Assembly: GCA_902523635.1 (NCBI GenBank)
Contig: CABZAE010000001.1
Location: forward strand, 1 to 64,000
Direction of reading: 5' to 3'
DNA from: an uncultured Bacteroidota bacterium
GTDB taxonomy: Bacteria; Bacteroidota; Bacteroidia; Flavobacteriales; Flavobacteriaceae
Length of the DNA stretch: 64,000 nucleotides
This document shows positions 38,868-49,164 of the stretch, piece by piece (position 1 is the stretch's first letter; each line of letters starts with the position of its first letter). Made by a program: the position numbers and the translations under genes. The notes beneath the pieces were generated by a model. It saw only the letters and a program-made list of their open reading frames with translations. It was not told where the DNA came from and did not search any database.

Positions 38868-41069
38868 TTATTCTCTGACAACCTTTTCAATACCATTAAT
38901 TTTTTTTAGTCTACTTATTAATTTTTCAAGAATAGTTTTATTCTTAACATCCAACGTAATTGTTCCAAGGAAAGTGTTTTCTACAGTGTCAAAACTCATT
39001 TTTTTCATGTTAATATTGAGGCTATTAGAAATAATTTTGGTAATCTCGCTAACTATTCCTAGGTTATCAATACCCGAAATTTTTATTATGGATCTAAAAT
39101 CTTCTTGGCTAGAATCAATCCATTTCGCCTTAACGATTCTGTAGGCAAATTTTGATTGTAAACTTATTGAATTGGAACATGTTTTTTTATGAACTTTTAT
39201 ACCATCTTGAACTGTAAGAAAACCAAATACACTATCCCCAGGAATTGGATTACAGCATTTAGCTAGTGAATAATCTAATTGTTCTTCATTATTAGTGAAA
39301 ACGAGTTGATCAAAATTGTTTTTTATTTCCTTTTCTGTGTGACTTATTTCTTTACTTTTCTTTGAAATATTTTTTCTAATAAAATTAAATAATGTATTAT
39401 TCGATGCTGAAAATTTCTTTAACAATGCATTATCAATTTTCCCAATACCAACTCTGTAGAAGAGATCTAAACTAGTTCTGAGGTTAAAGTAGTTAGCAAG
39501 TCTATTAATATTTTTCTCATTAAATTCTATTTTTAATTGCTTCAACTTTCTTCTCAATATTTCTTTGCCATCTTCGGCTAATAATTTTTTTTCTTCTTTA
39601 AGAGCTGTTCTAATTTTTGCTTTGGCACGTGAAGTTTTTACATAATCCAGCCAGTTTGCAGATGGTTTAGTATTTTCGGATTTGATGATTTTAATTTGAT
39701 CTCCACTTTTGAGTTGGTGACTTAAGGGAACAATTTTGCCATTAACCTTTATTCCTCTAGTTTTCAACCCCAATCCAGTATGAACACTAAAAGCAAAATC
39801 AAGTGCACTAGACCCCTTAGGGAGTGACTTTAGTTCCCCAGCTGGTGTAAAGACAAATATCTCATTTGAATATAAATTTAATTTGAAATCTTCAACAAAA
39901 TCAAGTGCACTAGTCTCTGAATTTTCAAGAACTTCTTGTAGCCTATTTAACCAACCTTCCAAACCATTATCAGTTTGTTTCCCCTGCTTATAAATAAAAT
40001 GGGCAGCGTAACCTTTTTCTGCAATCTCATGCATTCTGCGTGAGCGAATTTGTACTTCAACCCATTTGGAGTTAGGGCCTACAACAGTTATATGTAAGGC
40101 CTCATATCCATTTGATTTAGGTGAGGTAATCCAGTCTCTTAACCTTAGTGGATTTGGGGTGTAAAAATCGGTAACAATAGAGTAGATTTTCCAAGCAATA
40201 AATTTTTCAGTTTTGGGCTCACTTTTGTAAACTACACGAATGGCAAACTTGTCATATACTTCTTCAAATGAAATATTTTTTTTTAAGATTTTGTTTCTAA
40301 TTGAGTGAATTGATTTTGGTCTTCCACTGATTTTAAAATTTATATCCTCTTTTCTCAACTTTTCACTGATACGTCTGGAAAAATTTTTAATGTATTTATC
40401 TTGCTCATATTTACTTTGTTCAATTTTGTTCTTAATTTCTTCAAATATTTCAGGTTCTGTATATTTAAGTCCTAAGTCTTCAAGTTCTGATTTTACATCG
40501 TAGAGACCAACCCTGTGAGCAATCGGAGCATAAATATATAAGGTTTCAGATGCTATTTTAATTTGTTTTTCAGGGCTCATAACATCTAATGTCTGCATGT
40601 TATGTAACCTGTCAGCTATTTTTATTAATATTACCCTAACATCATCATTAAGGGTTAAAAGCATTTTTCTAAAATTTTCAGCCTGAAGTGATACGTTTTT
40701 TTCTTTTTTAAGTTTAGAAATTTTAGTAAGCCCAACAACTATTTTAGTAATAGTGCGTCCGAAAAGTTTTTGGATCTTATTTTCAGAATATTCTGTATCC
40801 TCAATAACATCATGTAATAAGGCTGCAGCGATACATGTTGCATCCAAACCAATCTTTGATGCAACAATTTTTGCCACAGCTATGGGATGGAAAACGTAAG
40901 GTTCACCGCTTTTTCTTCTTTGTTGTTTATGTGCGTCTACTGATGTGTTAAAGGCTAATCTAATTAGTTTGCGGTCGCTTGAGTTAAGGGATTGATAGCT
41001 AATTTTTAATAATTCTTTATATTCTTTTGCGATTAGTTTATTTTCTTTTATGGCATTAGCAACGATCAT
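38868..41069 (-). CDS. RelA/SpoT bifunctional (p)ppGpp synthetase/hydrolase
   Basis: HD domain (HPIAVAKIVASKIGLDATCIAAALLHDVIEDTEYS), synthetase (SIHSIRNKILKKNISFEEVYDKFAIRVV), TGS and ACT domains. Confidence 0.96.
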   Translation of the reverse strand: MIVANAIKENKLIAKEYKELLKISYQSLNSSDRKLIRLAFNTSVDAHKQQRRKSGEPYVFHPIAVAKIVASKIGLDATCIAAALLHDVIEDTEYSENKIQKLFGRTITKIVVGLTKISKLKKEKNVSLQAENFRKMLLTLNDDVRVILIKIADRLHNMQTLDVMSPEKQIKIASETLYIYAPIAHRVGLYDVKSELEDLGLKYTEPEIFEEIKNKIEQSKYEQDKYIKNFSRRISEKLRKEDINFKISGRPKSIHSIRNKILKKNISFEEVYDKFAIRVVYKSEPKTEKFIAWKIYSIVTDFYTPNPLRLRDWITSPKSNGYEALHITVVGPNSKWVEVQIRSRRMHEIAEKGYAAHFIYKQGKQTDNGLEGWLNRLQEVLENSETSALDFVEDFKLNLYSNEIFVFTPAGELKSLPKGSSALDFAFSVHTGLGLKTRGIKVNGKIVPLSHQLKSGDQIKIIKSENTKPSANWLDYVKTSRAKAKIRTALKEEKKLLAEDGKEILRRKLKQLKIEFNEKNINRLANYFNLRTSLDLFYRVGIGKIDNALLKKFSASNNTLFNFIRKNISKKSKEISHTEKEIKNNFDQLVFTNNEEQLDYSLAKCCNPIPGDSVFGFLTVQDGIKVHKKTCSNSISLQSKFAYRIVKAKWIDSSQEDFRSIIKISGIDNLGIVSEITKIISNSLNINMKKMSFDTVENTFLGTITLDVKNKTILEKLISRLKKINGIEKVVRE

Positions 41070-41109
41070 CTACTAAAAATAATTAAAAAATTGGTATTTA
41101 ATAAATTAA

Positions 41110-42336
41110 TTAAAGCCTGGAAATTCTTTGAAATAAAGTTGGGTGGGAATAATACCACCATACATATTTGGGGTGAGGTGTTAAATTACTCAAGCTATCT
41201 TTAGAAAGAATTTTAAGAGCCTCAACAAGATATTTGCCATCAAAAGTTTTCTTAGCATATTCGTCAGCTTCGTATTCAAACTTTCTCGAAAAATAATTAA
41301 AGGTCAGAGAAATCAATTCAGAAATGGGAGAAAATAAAATCGAAAAACATATTATTCCAATGTGAAAACTTGATGTATTTAAACCTAATGCTTCTGCAAA
41401 AACAGGCATTTCCAACAAAAACGATAATAAATACAACATTAAACCACTTTGAAGAGTTGAGAAAAAAATGTTGTAAACTATATGATTTTTTTTATAGTGA
41501 CCTATTTCGTGTGCAATTACAGCGATAATTTGATTCGTGTTTAATTTCCTAATTAAGGTGTCGTATAGTGTAACTCTTTTTTGTTTTCCAAACCCTGAAA
41601 AATAGGCATTTGCTTTAGTCGATCTTCTTGATCCATCAATTACAAAAATATTACTCAAATCAAATCCTACTTTATTAGAGTAAGATTCGATTTTTGATCT
41701 TAATTCACCGTCTTCTAATTTTGTTTGCTTATTGAAAATAGGAACAATTAACTGTGAATAAAAGGCGTTCAGTAAAATTGAAACTAATGTTAAAAAGATC
41801 CAGGCAGTTATCCAAAAATTGTTGCCCAAAGACTCATACTGATAAAGTAAAAAACTTAAAACTGTACCACCCAAAAGAAGTGTAAGAATCCAAGATTTAA
41901 TTTTATCTAATACAAATAATTTTAACGTAGTCTTATTAAAACCAAATCTTTCTTCAATGACAAATGTGTAATAAAAAGACAAAGGCAAACTTAATACTTC
42001 ATTTCCTACATAGATAAGAGCAAGAAAACATAGGCTTACTAATACTGGAGAATCAAAAAGATTTTTACATAGCTCATCCAAAAAATAAAATCCATCTAAG
42101 AAAAAAAACGATAAAATTATTAACAGTCCAAAAATTCTTGAAAGTTTTGAAAAGCTGTACTGAGTTTTTTTGTATAGTTGAGACTTCAAGTATTTTTCTT
42201 TATCGAATACGTCTGAAACCTCATCTGGGATTTTGTTATCAAAATTTTTAGAATTCAAAAAACTTAAATAATAATCTTTAAGAAAGTTCAGGATTATAAT
42301 TGTTATTAAGGAATAAAAGACAAATTCAGGACTCAT
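41110..42336 (-). CDS. M48 family metalloprotease (CAAX prenyl protease/Ste24-like)
   Basis: IIAVIAHEIGHYKKNH (HExxH), multi-TM, FEYEADEYAKK. Confidence 0.93.
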   Translation of the reverse strand: MSPEFVFYSLITIIILNFLKDYYLSFLNSKNFDNKIPDEVSDVFDKEKYLKSQLYKKTQYSFSKLSRIFGLLIILSFFFLDGFYFLDELCKNLFDSPVLVSLCFLALIYVGNEVLSLPLSFYYTFVIEERFGFNKTTLKLFVLDKIKSWILTLLLGGTVLSFLLYQYESLGNNFWITAWIFLTLVSILLNAFYSQLIVPIFNKQTKLEDGELRSKIESYSNKVGFDLSNIFVIDGSRRSTKANAYFSGFGKQKRVTLYDTLIRKLNTNQIIAVIAHEIGHYKKNHIVYNIFFSTLQSGLMLYLLSFLLEMPVFAEALGLNTSSFHIGIICFSILFSPISELISLTFNYFSRKFEYEADEYAKKTFDGKYLVEALKILSKDSLSNLTPHPKYVWWYYSHPTLFQRISRL

Positions 42337-43109
42337 ATCTTTCTTTGTTTAGATGCTTCAAATATAACTATTGCTGCAGACACTGAAAGATTTAATGAGT
42401 TCATTTTTCCTTTCATAGGTATTTTTATTTTATCTGTAGACTTGGCAATCCAATCATTTGATAATGAAGATTCTTCAGGTCCAATTACAATTGCAATTGA
42501 TCCACTATAGTCTGCCAAGTGGTAGTTTAAATCGCCTTTTACCAATGATGACATAATCTTAATATTTTTTTTATGAAGAAAATTTAGGACTTCTTCATTT
42601 CTAGCAATTCCAATTTGCATCGAAAAAAAACTTCCTAGGCTATTTCTTAAAAGATTGGGATTATATATTTCAGTTTTGGGATTTGAAATTATTATTGCAT
42701 CCACTCCAGCAGCATCAGCTGTACGAAAAACAGCTCCAATGTTTCCTGGTTTTTCAGGAGATTCCAATACTACAATAAATGTATTTTTGGGTAGGTTGAG
42801 ATTATCTAATTTAAAATCTTTTTTTTTAAATAAACCAATAATTCCATCATGTTTATTTTTGAATATATTTTTAAAGAGAGTTAAAGATAAATCTATCAAC
42901 TCTGCTTTTATATGAATTTTACGTTTTTCAAAATCAAAAATTTCTGAACATATATAGATTTTGGTTGGTTTGAATCCATGTTCAAAGCACAGATCTATTT
43001 CTTTTAATCCTTTTACTATAAACTCTGAACTCTTTTTTGCAGTGGACGAAGAAATTAATTTTTTTAATTTTTTATATTCGGAGTTATTTTTACTCTTAAT
43101 AAATTTCAA
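42333..43109 (-). CDS. TrmH/SpoU family RNA 2'-O-methyltransferase
   Basis: VVLESPEKPGNIGAVFRTADAAGVDAIIIS, AIVIGPEESSLS, KIPMKGKMNSLNLSVSAAIVIFEA. Confidence 0.95.
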   Translation of the reverse strand: MKFIKSKNNSEYKKLKKLISSSTAKKSSEFIVKGLKEIDLCFEHGFKPTKIYICSEIFDFEKRKIHIKAELIDLSLTLFKNIFKNKHDGIIGLFKKKDFKLDNLNLPKNTFIVVLESPEKPGNIGAVFRTADAAGVDAIIISNPKTEIYNPNLLRNSLGSFFSMQIGIARNEEVLNFLHKKNIKIMSSLVKGDLNYHLADYSGSIAIVIGPEESSLSNDWIAKSTDKIKIPMKGKMNSLNLSVSAAIVIFEASKQRKI

Positions 43110-43211
43110 ACCATACTTTTTTCAAAGCTAACCAATTTGAATAATATTTGTTCAATTTAAGTTTTAATTGTCTAGTTCAAATAAGTATCATAATTTTATT
43201 GAAATTTCAAA

Positions 43212-44441
43212 ATGGCTTTATCTAAAACCGAATATTTTATTGACTTGGAGAGCTCTTACGGAGCGTTTAATTACCACCCTCTTCCAGTGGTTTTAGAAAA
43301 AGGTAATGGAATTTACCTTTGGGATGTTGAAGGTAAAAAATATTTTGATTTTTTGTCAGCATATTCAGCAGTCAATCAAGGACATTGTCACCCTAAAATC
43401 ATAGATGCTCTTGTAAACCAATCATCAAAATTAACCTTGACATCAAGAGCATTTCACAATAATATTTTAGGAGAATATGAAAAATTTGTTACAAAATATT
43501 TTGGTTATGATAGACTTCTCCCGATGAATACTGGAGTAGAGGCAGGTGAAACAGCTGTAAAGCTTGCCAGAAAATGGGGTTATAAAATTAAAGGTGTGAA
43601 AAAAAATCATGCTAAAATAATATTCGTGACTGGGAATTTCTGGGGAAGAACTCTTGCTGCAATCTCCTCTTCTGATGATCCCCTAAGTACAAATGACTTC
43701 GGTCCTTTTATGCCTGGATATGAGATCATTCCATATAACGACCTTGAAAGCTTAGATAAAGCTCTTAATGATCCAAATGTAGTTGCATTCATGGTAGAGC
43801 CAATACAGGGTGAGGCTGGAGTCATAGTTCCTGATGAAAATTACCTTCCAAATGCTTTTGAATTGTGCAGAAAAAATAATGTTTTGTTTATTGCTGATGA
43901 AATTCAAACTGGAATAGGTAGAACCGGTAAAATGATTTGTTGTGATTATTATGATTTTAAGCCAGATATATTGGTTTTAGGTAAGGCACTCTCAGGTGGT
44001 GTTTTACCAGTGTCGGCAGTTTTAACATCAAATGAAGTAATGTTAACTATAAAGCCTGGAGAGCATGGTTCAACATTTGGTGGTAACCCACTAGCTTGTA
44101 AGGTTGCTATGGCTGCTCTGAAGGTTGTTAAAGATGAGGATTTATGCTCCAATGCTTATGAATTAGGTAAATTTTTTAGAAAAAAATTAAGACACTACAC
44201 TATACAAAGTAAAGTTGTCAATATAGTCAGAGGAAAAGGGTTACTTAATGCTATAGTAATTAATGATAATCATAAAAGTGAAGTAGCATGGAACATTTGT
44301 TTAAGATTAAAAGAAAATGGGCTTTTGGCAAAACCTACCCACGGAAATATTATTAGGTTTGCTCCTCCGCTAACAATTTCAAAGAAGGAAATTGTTAGAG
44401 CAACAGAAATTATAATTGACACTATAAAGTTTTTCCATTAA
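43212..44441 (+). CDS. rocD: Ornithine--oxo-acid transaminase
   Basis: [84 protein letters not shown]. Confidence 0.95.
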   Translation: MALSKTEYFIDLESSYGAFNYHPLPVVLEKGNGIYLWDVEGKKYFDFLSAYSAVNQGHCHPKIIDALVNQSSKLTLTSRAFHNNILGEYEKFVTKYFGYDRLLPMNTGVEAGETAVKLARKWGYKIKGVKKNHAKIIFVTGNFWGRTLAAISSSDDPLSTNDFGPFMPGYEIIPYNDLESLDKALNDPNVVAFMVEPIQGEAGVIVPDENYLPNAFELCRKNNVLFIADEIQTGIGRTGKMICCDYYDFKPDILVLGKALSGGVLPVSAVLTSNEVMLTIKPGEHGSTFGGNPLACKVAMAALKVVKDEDLCSNAYELGKFFRKKLRHYTIQSKVVNIVRGKGLLNAIVINDNHKSEVAWNICLRLKENGLLAKPTHGNIIRFAPPLTISKKEIVRATEIIIDTIKFFH

Positions 44442-44442
44442 A

Positions 44443-45591
44443 ATGAAAAAAATATATTTTGACAATGCAGCTACAACTCAAATTGACAGCAATGTTTTAA
44501 AAAGTATGAATTTTGTGATGTCTAATTCTTATGGAAATCCATCCTCAACACATAGTTTTGGGAGGGAATCAAGAACTATAATTGAAAACGCTAGAAAATC
44601 AATTTCATCTGAGTTTAATGTTTCGACAAATGAAATTTTTTTTACATCTGGAGGAACTGAGTCGGACAACACAGTTTTAATTTCGGCAGTTCGGGATCTT
44701 GATGTTGAACGCATCATAACAACTAGAATTGAACACCACGCAGTATTAAATGTTGTAGAATTTTTAAACAAAAAATACAACGTTGAAGTTGAATATTTAG
44801 AACTAGATAAAAATGCCAATATCAATTTTAATGAATTAGAAAAACATCTTTCAAAAAATTATAAGAAAACATTGGTTACATTGATGCACATCAATAATGA
44901 AGTCGGTATAATAACCGACATAGATAGGGTAGGTAAACTGTGTAAAAAACATAATGCAATTTTCCACTCAGATACGGTACAGTCAATAGGAAAGTATAAG
45001 TTAGACCTTTCGAAATGTAATGTCGATTTTATCGTAGGATCTGCTCACAAGTTTCATGGACCAAAAGGTATTGGATTCATGTATGTGAATAAGAATTTAA
45101 ATTTAAAATCAATTTTAATTGGAGGAGGACAAGAAAGAGGTTTGAGAGCTGGTACAGAATCTGTTCACAATATTTTTGGAATGGAAAAAGCTTTTTTAAA
45201 CTCATATCAAAATTTTAAAAATGATAATAATCACATATTAGAATTAAAAAAATATTTTATAAAAAATGTAAAAAAAGAAATAGACGGAATAAAATTTAAT
45301 GCAAATTGTGATGATTTAGAAAATTCAAGTAGCTCTATAATAAATATATGTTTGCCGATTTCTAATGAAAGATCATTACTGCTGGATTTTAATCTTGACT
45401 TGAAAGGGATAGCATGCTCTAAGGGAAGTGCTTGTCAATCTGGAAGTAACAAAGGCTCACATGTTCTCTCAGAAATTTTGAGTGGTAATGATTTGAGTAA
45501 ACCTTCACTTAGGTTTTCTTTTTCCAAGTATAATACAAAGAAAGAAGTTGATTTTGTAATTGGAACTCTTAAAGATTTTATTGATAAGTAA
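44443..45591 (+). CDS. Cysteine desulfurase (NifS/IscS-like)
   Basis: IYFDNAATTQID, GNPSSTHSFGRESR, FTSGGTESDN, SAHKFHGPKGIGFMYV, GGGQERGLRAGTE, ACSKGSACQSGS. Confidence 0.96.
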   Translation: MKKIYFDNAATTQIDSNVLKSMNFVMSNSYGNPSSTHSFGRESRTIIENARKSISSEFNVSTNEIFFTSGGTESDNTVLISAVRDLDVERIITTRIEHHAVLNVVEFLNKKYNVEVEYLELDKNANINFNELEKHLSKNYKKTLVTLMHINNEVGIITDIDRVGKLCKKHNAIFHSDTVQSIGKYKLDLSKCNVDFIVGSAHKFHGPKGIGFMYVNKNLNLKSILIGGGQERGLRAGTESVHNIFGMEKAFLNSYQNFKNDNNHILELKKYFIKNVKKEIDGIKFNANCDDLENSSSSIINICLPISNERSLLLDFNLDLKGIACSKGSACQSGSNKGSHVLSEILSGNDLSKPSLRFSFSKYNTKKEVDFVIGTLKDFIDK

Positions 45592-47265
45592 CTATTTTCT
45601 ATAAAAATTAAATGTTTTTTCAGTTCTATTTCCCACCATATCCTCAACTCTGATAAATATTTCGTTATCAACCTTATTTTCAAAATAGGAGTCAAAATTA
45701 TATACCAATTCATTTTTTTTATATTCATATTCAAATAACATCCATTTTCCATTAATCCAAACATTATAGTTTTTGATTCCAGTTTCATCATCTAAAATTT
45801 TAATTTTTATATTTTTTTTATTTGTTATCCAGACTCCATCTTTAAAGTTTTGTAATCTTATTTTCGGAGGAATAGTATCTTTTTTGATAAAATATGTTCC
45901 AAGAGATTTTGTCTTCAAATTAAAGAAGTCATTTTTATTTAAAGTTGATGTGGCAAAAGACTCATTATTATTTTGATCTTTAAATGCTAAGTAGTTCCCC
46001 TTTGAATCAGAGTTATTTTTAAACTCAACAGAGATATTTTTAAATACTGGTATGTATGGATTCAATATTTTTAAAGAATCTTGACTGCTAGATAATTTTA
46101 GATTTACATTTTTTAAAAAAGTATTTCTGGGAATCTTTATTTTTGAGTTTTCAAAATTAAAGTTATGTTCTAATTGATTATCGATTGACTTATTTAGCTC
46201 CTTGTCATAATCGAAACTAACAGGACTAGTAAACTCACCAAATTCAATAGGAATCTTAATGTATAAACTATTGTTTTTCAGATCTGATAACTTGATTAAA
46301 AATTCAGAAAATTTATTTTTAACATCCAAATAACCTTCATCAATATTTTCAGAATAAATACTCAAATCATTTCCTTGGTCAATAAAAAGTTTTATAATTC
46401 TTTCGTTATTTTTTATGTAATATTTATAATCAATTAAAGTTTTTATCTTGATTGATTCTTCAAAAAAAAATGAATCAAATTTGAATTCAATGTATTTTCT
46501 ATCATTGTAATAAGTTTGGTATTTGTAAATTCCATTTCTGTTATTTGCTAAATCTTGTCTGTCATAACCTGAAACACCAAAGCCGATTTTACCTTTAGCA
46601 AAAACTTTTTCACTCAAATATATGCTATCATTTATTTTTGAAACTTTGATTTTTATTGGATTACTTTGTTGGTAGAGACTATCAATTTTATAAATAAAAA
46701 CGGACGAGAGAGTAGGTTTTCGTGAATCTTTGATGTTAAAATTAAACAGCTGTGGATTTAATGCTTTTTGATTTGAAGTTTTTCTAATTTCATAATGAAG
46801 GTGTGGTCCAAATGATGAACCGGTGTTACCAGAATTTCCAATTTTTTCTTTTTTTAATATTTGTATTGCATTTTTTTTTGGATAATGTTCAATTTGGAAA
46901 GTTTGTCTATCATATTGAAGTTTTTTAATATAGTTTTCAATTTTATCACTAAAATTTTTTAGATGTGCATATACAGTTGTGTATCCATTTGGATGATTGA
47001 CATACAGTGCTTTACCAAAACCACCATGTTTTATGCTTATTCTACTAACATAACCTTCAGCAGAACTATATACATTCAACCCCTCTTTAAATTGGGTTTT
47101 AAAATCGATTCCAGAGTGAAAATGTGCAGATCTAGTTTCACCAAAATTCCCATTTAATATTTTTTCTATATTCAGAGGGTCAGAGAAGTAATTTTGTGGA
47201 TGTTTCTCTTGTGATTTAATGGTAAAGTTTGTAATTATAAATAAAACAACTAATGTTTTAGACAT
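45592..47265 (-). CDS. M23 family metallopeptidase (LytM-like)
   Basis: GNFGETRSAHFHSGIDFKTQ, YTTVYAHLKNFS, GNTGSSFGPHLHYEIR; start set to MSKTLVVLFIITN (signal peptide). Confidence 0.9.
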   Translation of the reverse strand: MSKTLVVLFIITNFTIKSQEKHPQNYFSDPLNIEKILNGNFGETRSAHFHSGIDFKTQFKEGLNVYSSAEGYVSRISIKHGGFGKALYVNHPNGYTTVYAHLKNFSDKIENYIKKLQYDRQTFQIEHYPKKNAIQILKKEKIGNSGNTGSSFGPHLHYEIRKTSNQKALNPQLFNFNIKDSRKPTLSSVFIYKIDSLYQQSNPIKIKVSKINDSIYLSEKVFAKGKIGFGVSGYDRQDLANNRNGIYKYQTYYNDRKYIEFKFDSFFFEESIKIKTLIDYKYYIKNNERIIKLFIDQGNDLSIYSENIDEGYLDVKNKFSEFLIKLSDLKNNSLYIKIPIEFGEFTSPVSFDYDKELNKSIDNQLEHNFNFENSKIKIPRNTFLKNVNLKLSSSQDSLKILNPYIPVFKNISVEFKNNSDSKGNYLAFKDQNNNESFATSTLNKNDFFNLKTKSLGTYFIKKDTIPPKIRLQNFKDGVWITNKKNIKIKILDDETGIKNYNVWINGKWMLFEYEYKKNELVYNFDSYFENKVDNEIFIRVEDMVGNRTEKTFNFYRK

Positions 47266-47317
47266 TTTTATCTTTAAAAACATTTCTAATTTATATTCAT
47301 TTAAAAATAAATCCAAC

Positions 47318-47348
47318 TTGTTTATAAATATAAGTAATATTAAATTTG
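47318..47348 (+). promoter_or_regulatory. Bacteroidota-type promoter TTG-N20-TAAATTTG for the zapA operon
   Basis: -33 TTG at 47318-47320, 20-nt spacer, -7 TAAATTTG at 47341-47348. Confidence 0.6.
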
Positions 47349-47366
47349 GTTAAATGTTCAATGTTA

Positions 47367-47648
47367 ATGGCCACTAAAAATCTTGAGATATTAGAACTTA
47401 ATGTAGAAAAGCTCAAAACTTTGGTATTTGATCTTAGAAAAGAAAATTCAAGCATAAGCCACGACCTTGAAAAGAAAGAGAATCAAATTTCAATTTATAA
47501 AAAAGAGCTAAATGAATACAAAATTAAATACGAATCTTTAAAAATTGCTGAATCTTTACAAGGCAATAACGACAAAACATTTACAAAAGCGAAGCTAAAT
47601 AATATGATAAAAGAAATAGATAAGTGTATAATGAATTTAAGTACATAA
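47367..47648 (+). CDS. Small coiled-coil protein upstream of zapA
   Basis: MATKNLEILELNVEKLKTLVFDLRKENSSISHDLEKKENQISIYKKELNEYKIKYESLKIAESLQ; heptad-rich; start 47361 also possible. Confidence 0.8.
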   Translation: MATKNLEILELNVEKLKTLVFDLRKENSSISHDLEKKENQISIYKKELNEYKIKYESLKIAESLQGNNDKTFTKAKLNNMIKEIDKCIMNLST

Positions 47649-47657
47649 ATTAAGAAT

Positions 47658-47942
47658 ATGCAAAAAATTAAATTGACAATTGCTAATAGAATTTATCCTT
47701 TGAATGTACCATCTGAACAAGAAGAAGGTCTAAGGGCTGCATCAAAAAAAATTGAGATTATGATTAAACATTATGAGGAAAACTATGCTGTAAAAGATAA
47801 ACAGGACGTTTTAGCAATGTGTGCCTTACAACTAGCAACTCTGAATGAGCAGGAGAATATGTTTGAAAAGAAAAATAGTAATCTTGTTGAACAAAGAATA
47901 GAAAAATTAAATCATTCTATTTCTGAAATTTTTGATAAATAA
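47658..47942 (+). CDS. zapA: Cell division protein ZapA
   Basis: KIKLTIANRIYPLNVPSEQEEGLRAASKKIEIMIKHYEENYAVKDKQDVLAMCALQLA. Confidence 0.92.
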   Translation: MQKIKLTIANRIYPLNVPSEQEEGLRAASKKIEIMIKHYEENYAVKDKQDVLAMCALQLATLNEQENMFEKKNSNLVEQRIEKLNHSISEIFDK

Positions 47943-47964
47943 ACGTTCATTTAAATATTAATTT

Positions 47965-48127
47965 AAAGCCTATATCAATCTTTTTGATAAACTCAACGCG
48001 AATTTTTTTATAAAGGGGTGAGTCTTTTCTGCTAAAGCACGCCAATATGGATCCTTGATCAGTCAGTTAGCCTTAATCTTGTTTTATGAGAGTTTATACA
48101 AAACATTCATGATGTAGGCTTTTTTTT
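47965..48127 (+). ncRNA. ssrS: Probable 6S RNA (6S-Flavo-like)
   Basis: About 160-nt non-coding gap directly after zapA; long closing helix AAAGCCTATATCA (47965-47977) with TGATGTAGGCTTT (~48110-48122), followed by a T-run. Confidence 0.6.
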
Positions 48128-48147
48128 CGTAATGAAGCTCAAAACTA

Positions 48148-49164
48148 CTAACATTTTCTTAATCTTTCCGCTGCAAACTCTGGTGTAATATCTCTTTGAG
48201 GACCAGCAAACATTTCGTATCCAACCATAAATTTTTTAATTTTTGAGGACCTTAATAGAGGAGGGTAGAAAGACATGTGCATATGCCAGTGTTTATTTGC
48301 CTTTTTGTCTGTTGGTGATTGGTGGATTCCCATTGAATATGGAAATGGACATCCGAACAACTTATCAAATTTTTGACATTGAGTTTTTAAAATTTTAGCA
48401 TAGTCTACAATTTCATCCTTCGTAAGTTCTGAGATTGACTTTTTTTGTTTTTTTGGAATTATCATTGTTTCATAGGGCCAAGTTGCCCAAAAAGGGACTA
48501 GACATACAAATGAATTATTTTCAATAACAATTCTGTCATTAACAGAGATTTCTTGTTCAAGATATTCTTTCAGTAAGCTTACCTTATTTTTTAAAAAAAA
48601 ATGTTTTTGATTTAAATCCTTTTTTTTTACAATATCGGGAACAGTCTCCTGTGCCCAGACTTGACCATGAGGGTGGGGATTTGAACAACCCATCATTTCT
48701 CCTTTATTTTCAAAAATTTGTACATGTTTTATTTCTTGGATTAATCCTAAAGACCTGTACTCATTAATCCATAAATCTATAATTAAGACTATTTCATCGA
48801 CATTCATTCTAGACATTGTTTGAGAGTGATTAGGTGAGTAGCACAGTACTTTACAAATTCCCTTTTCACTTCTGGCTTCCAAAAGATTATCATTTATATT
48901 TTCACTTTTCTGATTCAATTCTAATGATGAATAATCATTAATAAAACTATATGTTGTAGTATAGTTTTTGTTTCTTTCACCATTTGCTCTATAATTACCT
49001 GGACACAGGTAACAATTGGGATCATAAGTTTTTAAATTTGGGTTTTCAATTTTATTTGATTCGCCAATCCAAGGCCTCTCCAACCGGTTGGGACAAACCA
49101 ATACCCACTCACCAGTTAAAATATTCTTTCTTCTGTTAGTTTTATTATCTATCATTTTAATCAT
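48148..49164 (-). CDS. galT: Galactose-1-phosphate uridylyltransferase
   Basis: GEWVLVCPNRLERPW, CYLCPGNYRANGE, GCSNPHPHGQVWAQE, HWHMHMSFYPPLLRS. Confidence 0.96.
   Translation of the reverse strand: MIKMIDNKTNRRKNILTGEWVLVCPNRLERPWIGESNKIENPNLKTYDPNCYLCPGNYRANGERNKNYTTTYSFINDYSSLELNQKSENINDNLLEARSEKGICKVLCYSPNHSQTMSRMNVDEIVLIIDLWINEYRSLGLIQEIKHVQIFENKGEMMGCSNPHPHGQVWAQETVPDIVKKKDLNQKHFFLKNKVSLLKEYLEQEISVNDRIVIENNSFVCLVPFWATWPYETMIIPKKQKKSISELTKDEIVDYAKILKTQCQKFDKLFGCPFPYSMGIHQSPTDKKANKHWHMHMSFYPPLLRSSKIKKFMVGYEMFAGPQRDITPEFAAERLRKC

Noticed and set aside
45435-45791. 118-aa minus-strand ORF at the cysteine desulfurase / M23 boundary
   Set aside because: Overlaps two well-supported genes; out-of-frame shadow ORF with no recognisable domain.
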